DNA of 64,000 nucleotides, taken from Micromonospora inositola. Its GTDB lineage: Bacteria > Actinomycetota > Actinomycetes > Mycobacteriales > Micromonosporaceae. Numbering within the stretch: position 1 is the first letter of the stretch; every line of letters starts with the position of its first letter. Shown here piece after piece: positions 14,696 through 23,788 of this stretch. A model generated the notes under the pieces. It was not told where the DNA came from. It did no database searches and was given only the letters and a program-made list of their open reading frames with translations. The position numbers and the translations under genes are program-made. The stretch spans positions 3,100,001 to 3,164,000 of the forward strand of contig NZ_LT607754.1 of the NCBI RefSeq assembly GCF_900090285.1. The letters are read 5' to 3'.

Positions 14696-15826
14696 TCAGG
14701 GCTGCGGCCCGAGCCAGTCGAGGCAGACCACCACGGCGTCGTCGACCAGGTCGCCGGCGACGAAGGCTCGCAGATCGCCGAGCAACGACCGGACCGCGTC
14801 CAGCGGCTCCATCGGCCCGGTACGCCGCAGGAAGCGGTCCAGCGCCGTCTCGCCGTACCGGACCTGCTGCCCGGTCGCGTCGACCACTCCGTCGCTGACC
14901 ACGAAGAGCCGGTCCCCGCGTCGCAGCTGGAACTGCTGCTCCCGGTAGTCCGTGCCCTCGAACATGCCCAGCGGGAACTGCTTCTCCAGGACCTGCTCGC
15001 TCACCTCGCCGTCGCGCAACAGCACCAGGCGCGGCGACCCGGCGTCGACCGCGGTCAGCAGTCCGGACGCCAGGTCCAGCGACAGCAGCAGCGCGGAGAG
15101 GTGCTGGGCGCCCCGGTGCAGGGCGTAGATCGCCTGGTCGGCCAGGGCGGCCTGGTCGGCCAGGCCCAGCTGGGCCCGGCGGGCGTTGCGCAGCGCGTGG
15201 GTGGCCAGCGAGGTGAGCATCGAGGCGGCCACACCCTCACCCGACCCGTTGATCGTGGAGAGCCAGAGCCGGCGGCCGTCGTCGGACCAGTCGAAGCCGT
15301 CCCCCCGCACCGCGTACGCCGGCTCCAGCTGGCCGGCCAGGCTGAACGACGGGCGCATCCGGCTGCGGCCGGGCAGCAGCTCCCACTGCATCTCAGCGGC
15401 CAGCGTCAGCCGACGGTCGCGGCGGGCGGTGACGTAGACATCGGTGCTGGCCGTCACGGCGGCCAGCTCGTGGCCGAGCGCGGTGGCGATCGCGTCGAGC
15501 TCACCGACGACGGTCGGGTCGTCCGGGACCTGTGACACCCGCAGCACCCCACGCCGCTCGCCGCGCATGCCGACCGGGAACCAGCCCGTCCCGTCGGCGA
15601 CGATCGGCTCCTGGTGGTCGAAGCACCGCCAGGCGGGGTGGCCGGGCTTGGTGATCGGGTCACCGCCGGTGAACGGCAGGAGCACCGCCAGCCGGTAGTC
15701 GACCTGGAACAATTCGACCCCGGTGACCTGGTACAACCGCTCCAGCTCGGCGGCGAGCCGGTCGAGCAGGAGGTCGGCCGGGGCCTCGATGAGGGTCCGG
15801 CGGGCCAGATCCTTCCGTCCGCTCAT
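14696..15826 (-). CDS. SpoIIE-type PP2C phosphatase with N-terminal sensor-like domain, 376 aa
   Basis: Residues about 15-150 look like a GAF-type or similar sensing domain (LERLYQVTGVELFQVDYRL). Residues about 165-375 form a SpoIIE/PP2C phosphatase (MQWELLPGRS, GDGFDWSDDGRRLWLSTINGSG-type core, ALHRG, GDRLFVVSDGVVDA, DDAVVVCLDW). Asp residues of the GDGFDW and VVSDG motifs would bind metal. These proteins dephosphorylate anti-sigma-factor antagonists and often respond to stress. There is no adjacent antagonist or kinase gene, so its target is unknown. It is divergently transcribed from a MarR regulator with only 56 bp between the starts. Confidence 0.88.
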   Translation of the reverse strand: MSGRKDLARRTLIEAPADLLLDRLAAELERLYQVTGVELFQVDYRLAVLLPFTGGDPITKPGHPAWRCFDHQEPIVADGTGWFPVGMRGERRGVLRVSQVPDDPTVVGELDAIATALGHELAAVTASTDVYVTARRDRRLTLAAEMQWELLPGRSRMRPSFSLAGQLEPAYAVRGDGFDWSDDGRRLWLSTINGSGEGVAASMLTSLATHALRNARRAQLGLADQAALADQAIYALHRGAQHLSALLLSLDLASGLLTAVDAGSPRLVLLRDGEVSEQVLEKQFPLGMFEGTDYREQQFQLRRGDRLFVVSDGVVDATGQQVRYGETALDRFLRRTGPMEPLDAVRSLLGDLRAFVAGDLVDDAVVVCLDWLGPQP

Positions 15827-15882
15827 CTTTGCTCCTTTGCACAGGTCGACGCCCTGGTGGGGCGAGTAGTCTCGGGCCCACC

Positions 15883-16452
15883 ATGGCCGAAGAACACGGT
15901 CCCTACGGACCAGATGCGAGTATGGCCGCCGCCCTGGACGAGGCGGCGGGCACCCTGCTGGCCGTCTGGGAGGCGGCCCGGGAACGGACCACGAGCCGGC
16001 TCTCCAGCGCCCAGCTGCGTGCGGTCATGGTCGTCGAACAGCACGACGGGATCAACCTTCGCCGGCTCGCCACGCTGACGGACATGCTGCTCTCCTCGGC
16101 CAGCCGGCTCTGCGACCGGCTGGTCGCGGCCGGGATGCTGGAGCGGGAGCCGGGCCGCTTCGACCGGCGGGAGATCTCCCTGCACCTGACCCCGGAGGCG
16201 GTCCGGCTCCTCGCCGAGTTGCGGTCCGACCGCCGGCAGCGGCTGGACCTGGTCCTCACCGGAATGACTCCGGAGGGGCGGGAGGCGCTGCTGCGCGGCA
16301 TGCGCGAGTTTGATGAGAGCGCCCGCCGCCGGGAGGCCACGGCGGCCTCGGAGGCCGGCTGGCCGGTGGCGCAGGGCTCCCCGCGCGGGGAGTCGGCGGC
16401 GGAGTGGGCGGACGACCCGGCCGGTGAGCCGCCGGTGGCCCGTACGGCCTGA
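15883..16452 (+). CDS. MarR-family transcriptional regulator, 189 aa
   Basis: A winged-helix regulator: the helix-turn-helix INLRRLATLTDMLLSSASRLCDRLVAAGM is followed by the wing REPGRFDRREISLHLTPE. The C-terminal 40 residues are low-complexity and unlike the family core. ATG at 15883 was chosen; an in-frame ATG at 15829 would overlap the divergent promoter. Because only 56 bp separate it from the SpoIIE-type gene, it may control that gene and itself (inference from position). Confidence 0.87.
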   Translation: MAEEHGPYGPDASMAAALDEAAGTLLAVWEAARERTTSRLSSAQLRAVMVVEQHDGINLRRLATLTDMLLSSASRLCDRLVAAGMLEREPGRFDRREISLHLTPEAVRLLAELRSDRRQRLDLVLTGMTPEGREALLRGMREFDESARRREATAASEAGWPVAQGSPRGESAAEWADDPAGEPPVARTA

Positions 16453-16566
16453 TCCGCAGACCCGACGCCCGGACGGCGGGCGCCGCCCCGGTCGGCCGGC
16501 TCCCGACTTGACCTTGGCGTGCCGAGCAGCAGGGTCGGCAGGTGATCGCGCATCGCGGAACGGGCC

Positions 16567-17826
16567 TCACCCGCTGCGGGCCAGCCAGCCGACCGGCCGG
16601 TCCACGATCCGGCGCACCACCGACGCGGCTCCGCCGACGGCCGCGGACCGCGCGCCGAGGGCCGCCGGCCGGACGGTCACCGGCGACCAGGCCGCGGTGA
16701 GCACGCGGCGGGAGAGCTCTGCGACCACCGGCGGCCGGAGCCAGGGGGCGAGCGGGGCGTACCCGCCACCGAGTACCACGGTGTCCAGATCCAGCAGGTT
16801 CACCACACCGGCGACGGCCACCCCGAGCGCGGTACCGGCGTCCGCCAGCGCCGCGAGGGTGGCCGGGTCGCCGGCCCGGGCGAGGTCCGCCAGCCGGGTC
16901 GCGGCGGTGTCCGCGGGCAGGTCCGCGCCGGCCAGCCCGGCCGCGGCCAGGACGACCTCCTGACCGGCGTACCGCTCCAGGCAGCCGCGGCCGCCGCAGC
17001 GGCAGGGCCGCCCCTCGGGATGCACCGGGATGTGACCGATCTCGCCGCTCCAGCCGCGCGCGCCCCGGTACAGCCGCCCGTCGAGGACGATCCCGGCGCC
17101 GATCCCGATCTCGCCGGAGATGTGCAGGAAGCTGGCGGACCCGCTCGGCCCGGCGTGCAGCTCGCCGAGCGCGGCCAGGTTGGCCTCGTTCTCCACCACC
17201 AGCCGCGGCACCCCGTCGACCGGCTCGGTCAGCCGGTGGCCGGCGAGCAGCGCGGGCACGTCCACGTCCCGCCAGCCCAGGTTGGGGGCGAGTCGGACCA
17301 GGCCACCGGCGCCGACCAGGCCCGGCACGGCGAGGGCCGCGCCGGCCAGGGTCAGCCCCTGGCCCGCCGCCGCGGCGCGGGCGTCGGCGGCCAGCGCGGC
17401 GAGCCGGGCCAGCGCGTCGGTGGGAGAGACCGGGCGCAGGTCGGCGCGGCGCACGACGTGGTGCCGGACCGTGCCGGCCAGGTCCACCACGCAGGCGGCG
17501 AGGTAGTCGACGTTGACCTCCAGGCCGAGCCCGGCCGGGCCGTCGCCGGCCAGCACCAGGCCGCGGGCGGGCCGGCCGGCGCCGGTACGCGGGGCGGGTT
17601 CGGCCTCGGCCACCAGCCGGCCGCCGATCAGGTCGTCGACCACCGCGGAGATGGTGGCCCGGGTGAGGCCGGTGCCGGCGGCGACCTCGGCCCGGGAGGG
17701 CGGCCGGTCGGCGGTGGCGATCCGCCGGAGCACGACCGCGAGGTTGAGCTCGCGGAGGCTGCCCTGCCGGACGGCGCCGGCGGTGCTGGGACTGGTCACC
17801 TCTTGACAGTGCCACAGGGCGGTCAT
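16567..17826 (-). CDS. xylR: ROK-family repressor of the xylose genes (XylR type), about 410-419 aa
   Basis: The N-terminal winged helix (LRELNLAVVLRRIA and SRAEVAAGTGLTRATISAVVDDL) is followed by a sugar-kinase-like ROK domain. That domain has GLGLEVNVDYLAACVVDLAG and the ROK zinc/signature region GHIPVHPEGRPCRCGGRGCLE. It is divergent from xylA with a palindromic operator between, the standard XylR arrangement; xylose would be the inducer. The ATG at 17826 lies 5 nt from the operator and has no ribosome site, so the mRNA may be leaderless. The GTG at 17799 (protein beginning VTSPSTAG) is an alternative that looks more like family N-termini. Confidence 0.88.
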   Translation of the reverse strand: MTALWHCQEVTSPSTAGAVRQGSLRELNLAVVLRRIATADRPPSRAEVAAGTGLTRATISAVVDDLIGGRLVAEAEPAPRTGAGRPARGLVLAGDGPAGLGLEVNVDYLAACVVDLAGTVRHHVVRRADLRPVSPTDALARLAALAADARAAAAGQGLTLAGAALAVPGLVGAGGLVRLAPNLGWRDVDVPALLAGHRLTEPVDGVPRLVVENEANLAALGELHAGPSGSASFLHISGEIGIGAGIVLDGRLYRGARGWSGEIGHIPVHPEGRPCRCGGRGCLERYAGQEVVLAAAGLAGADLPADTAATRLADLARAGDPATLAALADAGTALGVAVAGVVNLLDLDTVVLGGGYAPLAPWLRPPVVAELSRRVLTAAWSPVTVRPAALGARSAAVGGAASVVRRIVDRPVGWLARSG

Positions 17827-17830
17827 TTAA

Positions 17831-17843
17831 TTCAACCGTTGAA
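17831..17843. promoter_or_regulatory. XylR-type palindromic operator
   Basis: TTCAACCGTTGAA is a perfect 6-1-6 palindrome in an AT-rich pocket (about 17824-17852) between the divergent xylR and xylA starts. It is placed to block both promoters. Assignment to the ROK repressor rests on position and symmetry. Confidence 0.65.
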
Positions 17844-17875
17844 CAAATTGCTGGCGACACCACCGGAGGTCTGCC

Positions 17876-19063
17876 ATGGCACCCCGTCCCACCCCCGCCG
17901 ACAAGTTCTCCTTCGGTCTCTGGACGGTGGGCTGGCAGGCCCGCGACCCGTTCGGCGACGCCACCCGGCCCGAGCTGGACCCGGTCGAGGCGGTCCAACG
18001 GCTCGCCGAGCTCGGGGCGTACGGGATCACCTTCCACGACGACGACCTGGTCCCCTTCGGCGCGGACGCGGCCACCCGCGACGCCCGGCTGACCCGGTTC
18101 CGCAAGGCCCTCGACGAGACCGGCCTGGTGGTCCCGATGGTCACCACCAACCTCTTCACCCACCCGGTCTTCAAGGACGGCGGCTTCACCAGCAACGACC
18201 GTGACGTCCGCCGCTACGCGCTGCGCAAGGTGCTGCGCAACGTCGACCTCGCCGCCGAGCTGGGCGCCCGCACGTTCGTGATGTGGGGCGGCCGGGAGGG
18301 CGCCGAGTACGACCTGGCCAAGGACGTCCGCTCGGCGCTGGACCGCTACCGCGAGGCGGTCGACCTGCTCTGCCAGTACGTCGTCGACAACGGCTACCAG
18401 CTGCGCTTCGCCCTCGAGCCCAAGCCGAACGAGCCGCGCGGCGACATCCTCCTCCCCACCGTGGGGCACGCGCTGGCGTTCATCTCCACCCTGGCCCGCC
18501 CCGAACTCGTCGGGCTCAACCCGGAGGTCGGCCACGAGCAGATGGCCGGGCTGAACTTCGCGCACGGCATCGCCCAGGCGCTCTGGCAGGGCAAGCTCTT
18601 CCACATCGACCTCAACGGCCAGCGCGGCATCAAGTACGACCAGGACCTGGTCTTCGGCCACGGCGATCTGCTCAACGCGTTCGCCCTGGTGGATCTGCTG
18701 GAGCACGGCGGCCCCGACGGCGGTCCGGCGTACGACGGGCCGCGGCACTTCGACTACAAGCCCTCCCGCACGGAGGACATGACCGGGGTGTGGGCATCGG
18801 CGGAGGCGAACATGCGGACGTACCTGCTGCTCAAGGAGCGGGCCGCGGCGTTCCGGGCCGACCCCGAGGTGGCCGAGGCCCTCGCGGCCAGCAAGGTCGG
18901 CGACCTGGCCACGCCCACGCTGAACCCGGGGGAGAGCTACGCCGACCTGCTCGCCGACCGAGCCGCGTTCGAGGAGTTCGACCCGGATGCGGCCGGGGCG
19001 AAGGGCTTCGGCTTCGTCCGGCTCAACCAGCTCGCCGTCGAGCACCTGCTCGGCGCGCGCTGA
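17876..19063 (+). CDS. xylA: Xylose isomerase, 395 aa
   Basis: It converts D-xylose to D-xylulose using two divalent metals. It is of the actinobacterial class I length. The active-site base region [10 protein letters not shown] holds His54 and Asp57. Metal-ligand segments include [27 protein letters not shown] and [19 protein letters not shown], with [14 protein letters not shown] sequence at about 140. GGAGG lies 8 nt before the ATG. Eleven bp separate it from xylB, so they share a transcript controlled by the upstream operator. It is cytoplasmic. Confidence 0.97.
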   Translation: MAPRPTPADKFSFGLWTVGWQARDPFGDATRPELDPVEAVQRLAELGAYGITFHDDDLVPFGADAATRDARLTRFRKALDETGLVVPMVTTNLFTHPVFKDGGFTSNDRDVRRYALRKVLRNVDLAAELGARTFVMWGGREGAEYDLAKDVRSALDRYREAVDLLCQYVVDNGYQLRFALEPKPNEPRGDILLPTVGHALAFISTLARPELVGLNPEVGHEQMAGLNFAHGIAQALWQGKLFHIDLNGQRGIKYDQDLVFGHGDLLNAFALVDLLEHGGPDGGPAYDGPRHFDYKPSRTEDMTGVWASAEANMRTYLLLKERAAAFRADPEVAEALAASKVGDLATPTLNPGESYADLLADRAAFEEFDPDAAGAKGFGFVRLNQLAVEHLLGAR

Positions 19064-19074
19064 GGCCGGTCGCC

Positions 19075-20523
19075 ATGCCGCTCGTCGCCGGGGTCGACTC
19101 GTCCACCCAGTCCTGCAAGGTCGTCGTCCGGGACGCGGAGACCGGCGCGCTGGTCCGGCAGGGCCGCGCGCCGCACCCCGACGGCACCGAGGTCGACCCG
19201 CAGGCCTGGTGGAACGCCCTGCTCGCGGCCGTCGACGCGGCCGGCGGGCTGGCCGACGTCGCCGCCGTCTCGGTCGCCGGCCAGCAGCACGGCATGGTCT
19301 GCCTGGACGAGGCGGGCCGGGTGGTCCGCCCGGCCCTGCTGTGGAACGACACCCGGTCCGCCGGGGCAGCCCGGGACCTGATCGAGGAGGCCGACGCCGA
19401 CGGGACCGGCGGCCGGTTCTGGGCCGAGGCGACGGGCAGCGTACCGGTGGCCAGCTTCACCGCCACGAAGCTGCGCTGGCTGGCCCGGCACGAGCCGGCG
19501 AACGCGGACCGGGTGGCGGCGGTCTGCCTGCCGCACGACTGGCTCACCTGGCGGCTGGCCGGCGCCCCCGGCCTGGCCGCGCTGCGCACCGACCGGGGCG
19601 ACGCCAGCGGCACCGGCTACTGGTCGCCGGCCACCGGGGAGTACCGCCTCGACCTGCTGGAGCGGGCCTTCGGCCGCCGGCTGCGGGTGCCGGCCGTCCT
19701 CGGCCCGGCCGAACCGGCGGGCGTCGTCGACCCGGCGGCGCTCGGCGGCCGGCCCAGCCACGCCGGAACGGTGCTGCTCGGCCCCGGGACCGGGGACAAC
19801 GCCGCCGCCGCGCTCGGCGTGGGGGCCGGCCCCGGCGACGTGGTGGTCTCCGTCGGCACCTCCGGCACGGTCTTCGCGGTGGCCGACGCGCCGGCCGCCG
19901 ACCCGACCGGGATCGTCGCCGGCTTCGCCGACGCCACCGGCCGGTTCCTGCCGCTGGTCTGCACGCTCAACGCGGCCCGGGTGCTGGACGCCGCCGCCGA
20001 GCTGCTCCGGGTCGGTCTGGACGAACTGGCCGAGCTGGCGCTGGCCGCCCCGCCGGGCGTGGACGGGCTGGTCATGGTGCCGTACCTGGAGGGGGAGCGG
20101 ACCCCGAACCGGCCGCTGGCCACCGGTGCCGTGCACGGGCTGACCCTGACCAACGCCACCGCCGCCCACCTGGCCCGGGCCGCGGTCGAGGGGATGCTCT
20201 GCGCGCTCGCCGACGGGCTCGACGCGCTGACCGCCCAGGGCGCGCGCGCCGACCGCGTCGTCCTGATCGGCGGCGGCGCCCGGTCGGCCGCGGTCCGCCG
20301 GGTCGCGCCGCAGGTCTTCGGCTGCCCGGTGGTCGTGCCGCCGCCCGGGGAGTACGTCGCCGACGGCGCCGCCCGCCAGGCCGCCTGGCTCGCCCTGGGC
20401 GGCGCCGCGCCACCCCGCTGGCCGCTCGCCGACACCCGGGAGTACGCCGCCGACCCGGTCCCCGCCATCCGCGCCCGCTACGCCGAGGCCCGGGACCGGA
20501 CGGTAGACCGCCCGAGCGGGTAG
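19075..20523 (+). CDS. xylB: Xylulokinase, 482 aa
   Basis: A FGGY-family kinase that phosphorylates D-xylulose, feeding the pentose phosphate pathway. The N-terminal phosphate-binding loop is [13 protein letters not shown]. The substrate-side motif [13 protein letters not shown] and LLWNDTRS follow. In the C-terminal half are [13 protein letters not shown] with the catalytic Asp, [11 protein letters not shown], and [20 protein letters not shown] for nucleotide binding. ATG at 19075 begins the conserved N-terminus; in-frame sequence upstream is a shadow of xylA. Confidence 0.97.
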   Translation: MPLVAGVDSSTQSCKVVVRDAETGALVRQGRAPHPDGTEVDPQAWWNALLAAVDAAGGLADVAAVSVAGQQHGMVCLDEAGRVVRPALLWNDTRSAGAARDLIEEADADGTGGRFWAEATGSVPVASFTATKLRWLARHEPANADRVAAVCLPHDWLTWRLAGAPGLAALRTDRGDASGTGYWSPATGEYRLDLLERAFGRRLRVPAVLGPAEPAGVVDPAALGGRPSHAGTVLLGPGTGDNAAAALGVGAGPGDVVVSVGTSGTVFAVADAPAADPTGIVAGFADATGRFLPLVCTLNAARVLDAAAELLRVGLDELAELALAAPPGVDGLVMVPYLEGERTPNRPLATGAVHGLTLTNATAAHLARAAVEGMLCALADGLDALTAQGARADRVVLIGGGARSAAVRRVAPQVFGCPVVVPPPGEYVADGAARQAAWLALGGAAPPRWPLADTREYAADPVPAIRARYAEARDRTVDRPSG

Positions 20524-20571
20524 CGGGGGGCGGTCACCGGGCCGTGATCCGCTCCTGGTTTGCTGCCGGAC

Positions 20572-21984
20572 ATGACCGGCACCAGGATCTCCCGACGCGG
20601 GAGCGCGGCACACCGCCTCTACAGCGTGGTCGTCTTCGTGGTCCTCGCGTCGCTGGACAACGTGGCGATCGGCCTGGTGCCGCCGCTGTACGGGCCGATC
20701 TCCGGTGCGCTGGGCGTACCGCAACGCCTGCTCGGCCTGGTCACCGCGGTGAGCTTCCTGGTCAGCGCCGTGGCCGCGGTCGCCTGGGCGTACGTCGGCG
20801 ACCGGACCAACCGCAAGCCGCTGCTCATGGTCGGCACGCTGATCTGGGCGGCCGGCACCGGCGGCAGTGCGCTCGCGCAGGACTACCCGACGTTCCTGGC
20901 CGCGCAGCTCGTCGCCGCGGTCGGGCTCGGGGCGGTCGGCTCGGTCGGCTTCTCCGTGGTGACCGACCTGATCTCGCCCCGCCGCCGGGGGCTGGTGATG
21001 AGCTTCTGGGGCCTGTCCCAGGGCGTCGGCACCCTGGCCGGCACGCTGACCGGCGGCATCCTCGGCGCCACCGACTGGCGACGGCCGTTCCTGGTCCTCA
21101 CCGTGGTCGGGCTGGCCGCCACGGCCGCCTACCTGTTCACGTACGACATCCGGCGCGGGCAGAGCGAGCCCGAGCTGGCCGGAGCGATCGACGCCGGCGC
21201 CGACTACGACTACCGGATCACCCGCTCGGACCTGCCCCGGATCCTGGCCCGGCGGACCAACCGCTGGCTCATCCTCCAGGGGCTCACCGCGCAGGCCGCG
21301 TTCGGCTCGCTGGTCTGGCTCCCGGTGCTCTTCGCCCAGCGGGCCGAGGCGCAGGGCTACTCGGCGGCCACCGCGGTCGTGGTGGGCAGCGTCTTCGCCA
21401 CCCTGTTCCAACTCGGCGGGGTGCTCTCCATCGTGGGTGGCCTGGTCGGCGACGCGCTGCAACGGCGTACGGCGAGCGGGCGGGCCCTGGTCGCGGCGGT
21501 GGGCATCCTCGCGGCCGTGCCGTTCTACCTGGTCCTGTTCTTCGTGCCGATCCGGATCGACGTGCCGGACGGCGGGGGCTCCGGCGCGGTGGTCGCCGCC
21601 GTGCTGGCCAGCGTGGTCACCGAGCCCACCGTCGGGCTGAGCCTGCTCACCGCCGTGGTCGCGCTCGCGTTGACCTCGGCGAACTCGCCGAACTGGTTCG
21701 CGCTGATCGCCGACGTCAACCCGCCCGAGCACCGGGGCACCGTCTACAGCCTCGGCAACCTGGTCAACGGGGTCGGCCGGGCGGCCGGCAACGGGCTGGT
21801 CGGGGTGGCCTTCGCCGGGCTGCGCGCGGCCTTCCCACCGCCGCTGAACTACGCCGTCGGGCTGGCCGCCTTCCAGCTCTTCTTCCTTCCCACCGGCGTC
21901 ATGTACTGGCTCGCCGCCCGCACCTCACCCGGCGACATCGACTCCGTGCACGACCTCCTGCACGCCCGCGCCGACCGCCTCTGA
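20572..21984 (+). CDS. MFS transporter, 470 aa
   Basis: About 12 hydrophobic segments are present. The loop 2-3 motif appears as YVGDRTNRKPLL and a second-half variant as GLVGDALQRRTASG. The protein has the look of spinster-like or drug-type MFS members. It starts 48 nt after xylB and may belong to the xyl operon, which makes a pentose or pentoside substrate plausible, but the sequence gives no direct evidence of specificity. ATG at 20572 was chosen over a TTG at 20560. Confidence 0.88.
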   Translation: MTGTRISRRGSAAHRLYSVVVFVVLASLDNVAIGLVPPLYGPISGALGVPQRLLGLVTAVSFLVSAVAAVAWAYVGDRTNRKPLLMVGTLIWAAGTGGSALAQDYPTFLAAQLVAAVGLGAVGSVGFSVVTDLISPRRRGLVMSFWGLSQGVGTLAGTLTGGILGATDWRRPFLVLTVVGLAATAAYLFTYDIRRGQSEPELAGAIDAGADYDYRITRSDLPRILARRTNRWLILQGLTAQAAFGSLVWLPVLFAQRAEAQGYSAATAVVVGSVFATLFQLGGVLSIVGGLVGDALQRRTASGRALVAAVGILAAVPFYLVLFFVPIRIDVPDGGGSGAVVAAVLASVVTEPTVGLSLLTAVVALALTSANSPNWFALIADVNPPEHRGTVYSLGNLVNGVGRAAGNGLVGVAFAGLRAAFPPPLNYAVGLAAFQLFFLPTGVMYWLAARTSPGDIDSVHDLLHARADRL

Positions 21985-22009
21985 CCGGGTGCCGGTGGGC
22001 CGGCGCGGC

Positions 22010-22037
22010 CTGGTCCCCGCCCGGGGGCGGGGACCAG
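22010..22037. terminator. Perfect 12-bp bidirectional terminator
   Basis: Arms 22010-22021 and 22026-22037 (CTGGTCCCCGCC and its complement) enclose a 4-nt loop. They lie between the convergent MFS and GH13 genes. Confidence 0.8.
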
Positions 22038-22050
22038 CGAAACGGGCCGC

Positions 22051-23694
22051 TCAGGCGCGGACCCAGACCGTCACGTCGGTCGGGACCCGGCCGTCGTCGT
22101 CGAGCGGGGCGCTGCTGCCCAGCACCTCGCCGGCCGGGGCCGGGACGGCGGCCGTGCCGAAGTTGGTCAGCACGGTCAGACCGCCGTTGTGGAAGGCGAG
22201 CACCTCGTCGCCGGTGGAGAGCCACTCCAGCGGCCCCCGGGCGAGCCCGTGCTCGCGACGCAGCCGCAGCGCGGTCCGGTACAGCTCGTACGTCGACCCG
22301 GGCACCCCGCGCTGCCGGTCCAGGGCGTACTCCGCCCAGCTCGGGGGCTGCGGCAACCAACTGGCGTCGGTCGGCCCGAAGCCGTACGACGGGGCGTCGG
22401 CCTCCCACGGGATCGGTACCCGGCAGCCGTCCCGGCCGCGTTCGGTGTGCCCGCTGCGCTTCCAGGTCGGGTCCTGCCGGGCCTCGTCGGGCAGCGTGGT
22501 GTGCTCCGGCAGCCCCAGCTCCTCGCCCTGGTACAGGTAGGCGGAGCCGGGCAGGGCGAGCATCAGCAGGGTGGCCGCCCGGGCCCGGCGCAGACCGAGC
22601 GCGGCGTCCGGCTGCGGGTCGCCGATGCCGATGCCGTTGGGCCGGGGCGTGCCCACCGGCAGCCCGAGGCGGGAGGCGTGCCGCACCACGTCGTGGTTGG
22701 AGAGCACCCACGTCGTGGGGGCGCCGACCGAGTCGGTGGCCTCCAGCGAGCGGGTGATCACCGCGTACTGGGCGGGGGCGGTCCAGGCGGCGAGCAGGTA
22801 CTCGAAGTTGAACGCCTGGTGCATCTCGTCGGGGCGGACGTACCGGGCCAGCCGCTCGGCCGGCTCCACCCAGGCCTCGGCCACCAGGATCCGCTCGCCG
22901 TCGTACGAGTCCAGCAGCCGCCGCCAGTCCCGGTAGATGTCGTGCACGCCGTCCTGGTCCCACATCGGCGGGCGCGGCTTGTCCGCCTCCTTGCCGGAGA
23001 GGATCTCCTGCGGCTCCTGCCAGTTCGCCAGGTCGGCCTGCTTGATCAGCCCGTGCGCCACGTCCACCCGGAAGCCGTCGACGCCCCGGTCCAGCCAGAA
23101 CCGCAGCACGTCCAGGAACTCGGTGCGGACCTCCGGGCTGTCCCAGTTGAGGTCTGGCTGGCCGGTGTCGAAGAGGTGCAGGTACCACTGCCCGTCCGGC
23201 ACTCGGGTCCACGCCGGCCCGCCGAAGACGCTCTGCCAGTCGTTCGGCGGCTCGGCGCCGTCGGCTCCCTGGCCGTCGCGGAAGACGTACCGCTGCCGCT
23301 CCGGGCTGCCCGGCCCGGCGGCCAGCGCGGCCTGGAACCAGCGATGCGCGGACGAGGTGTGGTTCGGCACCAGGTCGACGATGACGCGCAGCCCGCGCGC
23401 CTTCGCCTCGGCGATCATCTTGTCCGCGTCGGTGAGGGTGCCGAAGAGCGGGTCGACGTCCCGGTAGTCGGCCACGTCGTACCCGGCGTCGGCCTGCGGG
23501 GACGGGTAGAACGGCGACAGCCAGACCGCGTCGACGCCCAACTCGGCGAGGTGATCGAGGCGGGCGGTGATGCCGGGGAGGTCGCCGATGCCGTCGCCGT
23601 CGGAGTCGGCGAAGGAGCGCGGGTAGATCTGGTAGATGACGGCCTCGGTCCACCAGCCGGTGACCGGGCCGCCGGCCGTTTCCTGCTGCGTCAC
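22051..23694 (-). CDS. GH13 alpha-glucosidase (oligo-1,6-glucosidase type), about 547-551 aa
   Basis: It hydrolyses alpha-glucosides brought in by the adjacent ABC system. The GH13 catalytic regions are present: VIYQIYPRSFADSDGDGIGD, DLVPNHTS, DGFRVDVAHGL (nucleophile Asp), ERILVAEAWVE (acid/base Glu) and VLSNHDVVRH (transition-state Asp). There is no signal peptide, so it acts in the cytoplasm on imported maltose-type sugars. The start is uncertain: GTG at 23694 is listed, but a CTG at 23706 (beginning LNTDV) has GGGGAG at ideal spacing. Starts farther upstream run into the LacI gene. Fourth and last step of the leftward sugar operon after LacI. Confidence 0.9.
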   Translation of the reverse strand: MTQQETAGGPVTGWWTEAVIYQIYPRSFADSDGDGIGDLPGITARLDHLAELGVDAVWLSPFYPSPQADAGYDVADYRDVDPLFGTLTDADKMIAEAKARGLRVIVDLVPNHTSSAHRWFQAALAAGPGSPERQRYVFRDGQGADGAEPPNDWQSVFGGPAWTRVPDGQWYLHLFDTGQPDLNWDSPEVRTEFLDVLRFWLDRGVDGFRVDVAHGLIKQADLANWQEPQEILSGKEADKPRPPMWDQDGVHDIYRDWRRLLDSYDGERILVAEAWVEPAERLARYVRPDEMHQAFNFEYLLAAWTAPAQYAVITRSLEATDSVGAPTTWVLSNHDVVRHASRLGLPVGTPRPNGIGIGDPQPDAALGLRRARAATLLMLALPGSAYLYQGEELGLPEHTTLPDEARQDPTWKRSGHTERGRDGCRVPIPWEADAPSYGFGPTDASWLPQPPSWAEYALDRQRGVPGSTYELYRTALRLRREHGLARGPLEWLSTGDEVLAFHNGGLTVLTNFGTAAVPAPAGEVLGSSAPLDDDGRVPTDVTVWVRA

Positions 23695-23734
23695 GTCGGT
23701 GTTCAGAGCCTTCTCCCCTGTGTGTCGAACCGTG

Positions 23735-23753
23735 CCGTCCGATGGTCGGACGG
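23735..23753 (-). terminator. Intercistronic 8-bp hairpin
   Basis: CCGTCCGA and TCGGACGG pair across a 3-nt loop (23735-23742 with 23746-23753). They lie between the LacI stop and the GH13 start, and could partly terminate or process the operon mRNA. Confidence 0.45.
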
Positions 23754-23788
23754 TTGCTGCCCGGCCGTCCGCGGGACGGCCGAATTCT

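Noticed and set aside
16256-19045. Very long minus-strand frame of over 900 codons
   Set aside because: Covers xylA antisense and the xylR frame with the Arg/Gly/Pro composition of a high-GC shadow; the real genes on both strands have clear family motifs.
18937-21732. Minus-strand frame of over 900 codons across xylB and the MFS gene
   Set aside because: Antisense shadow; Gly/Asp/Gln/His-rich with no domain; xylB and MFS motifs are on the plus strand.
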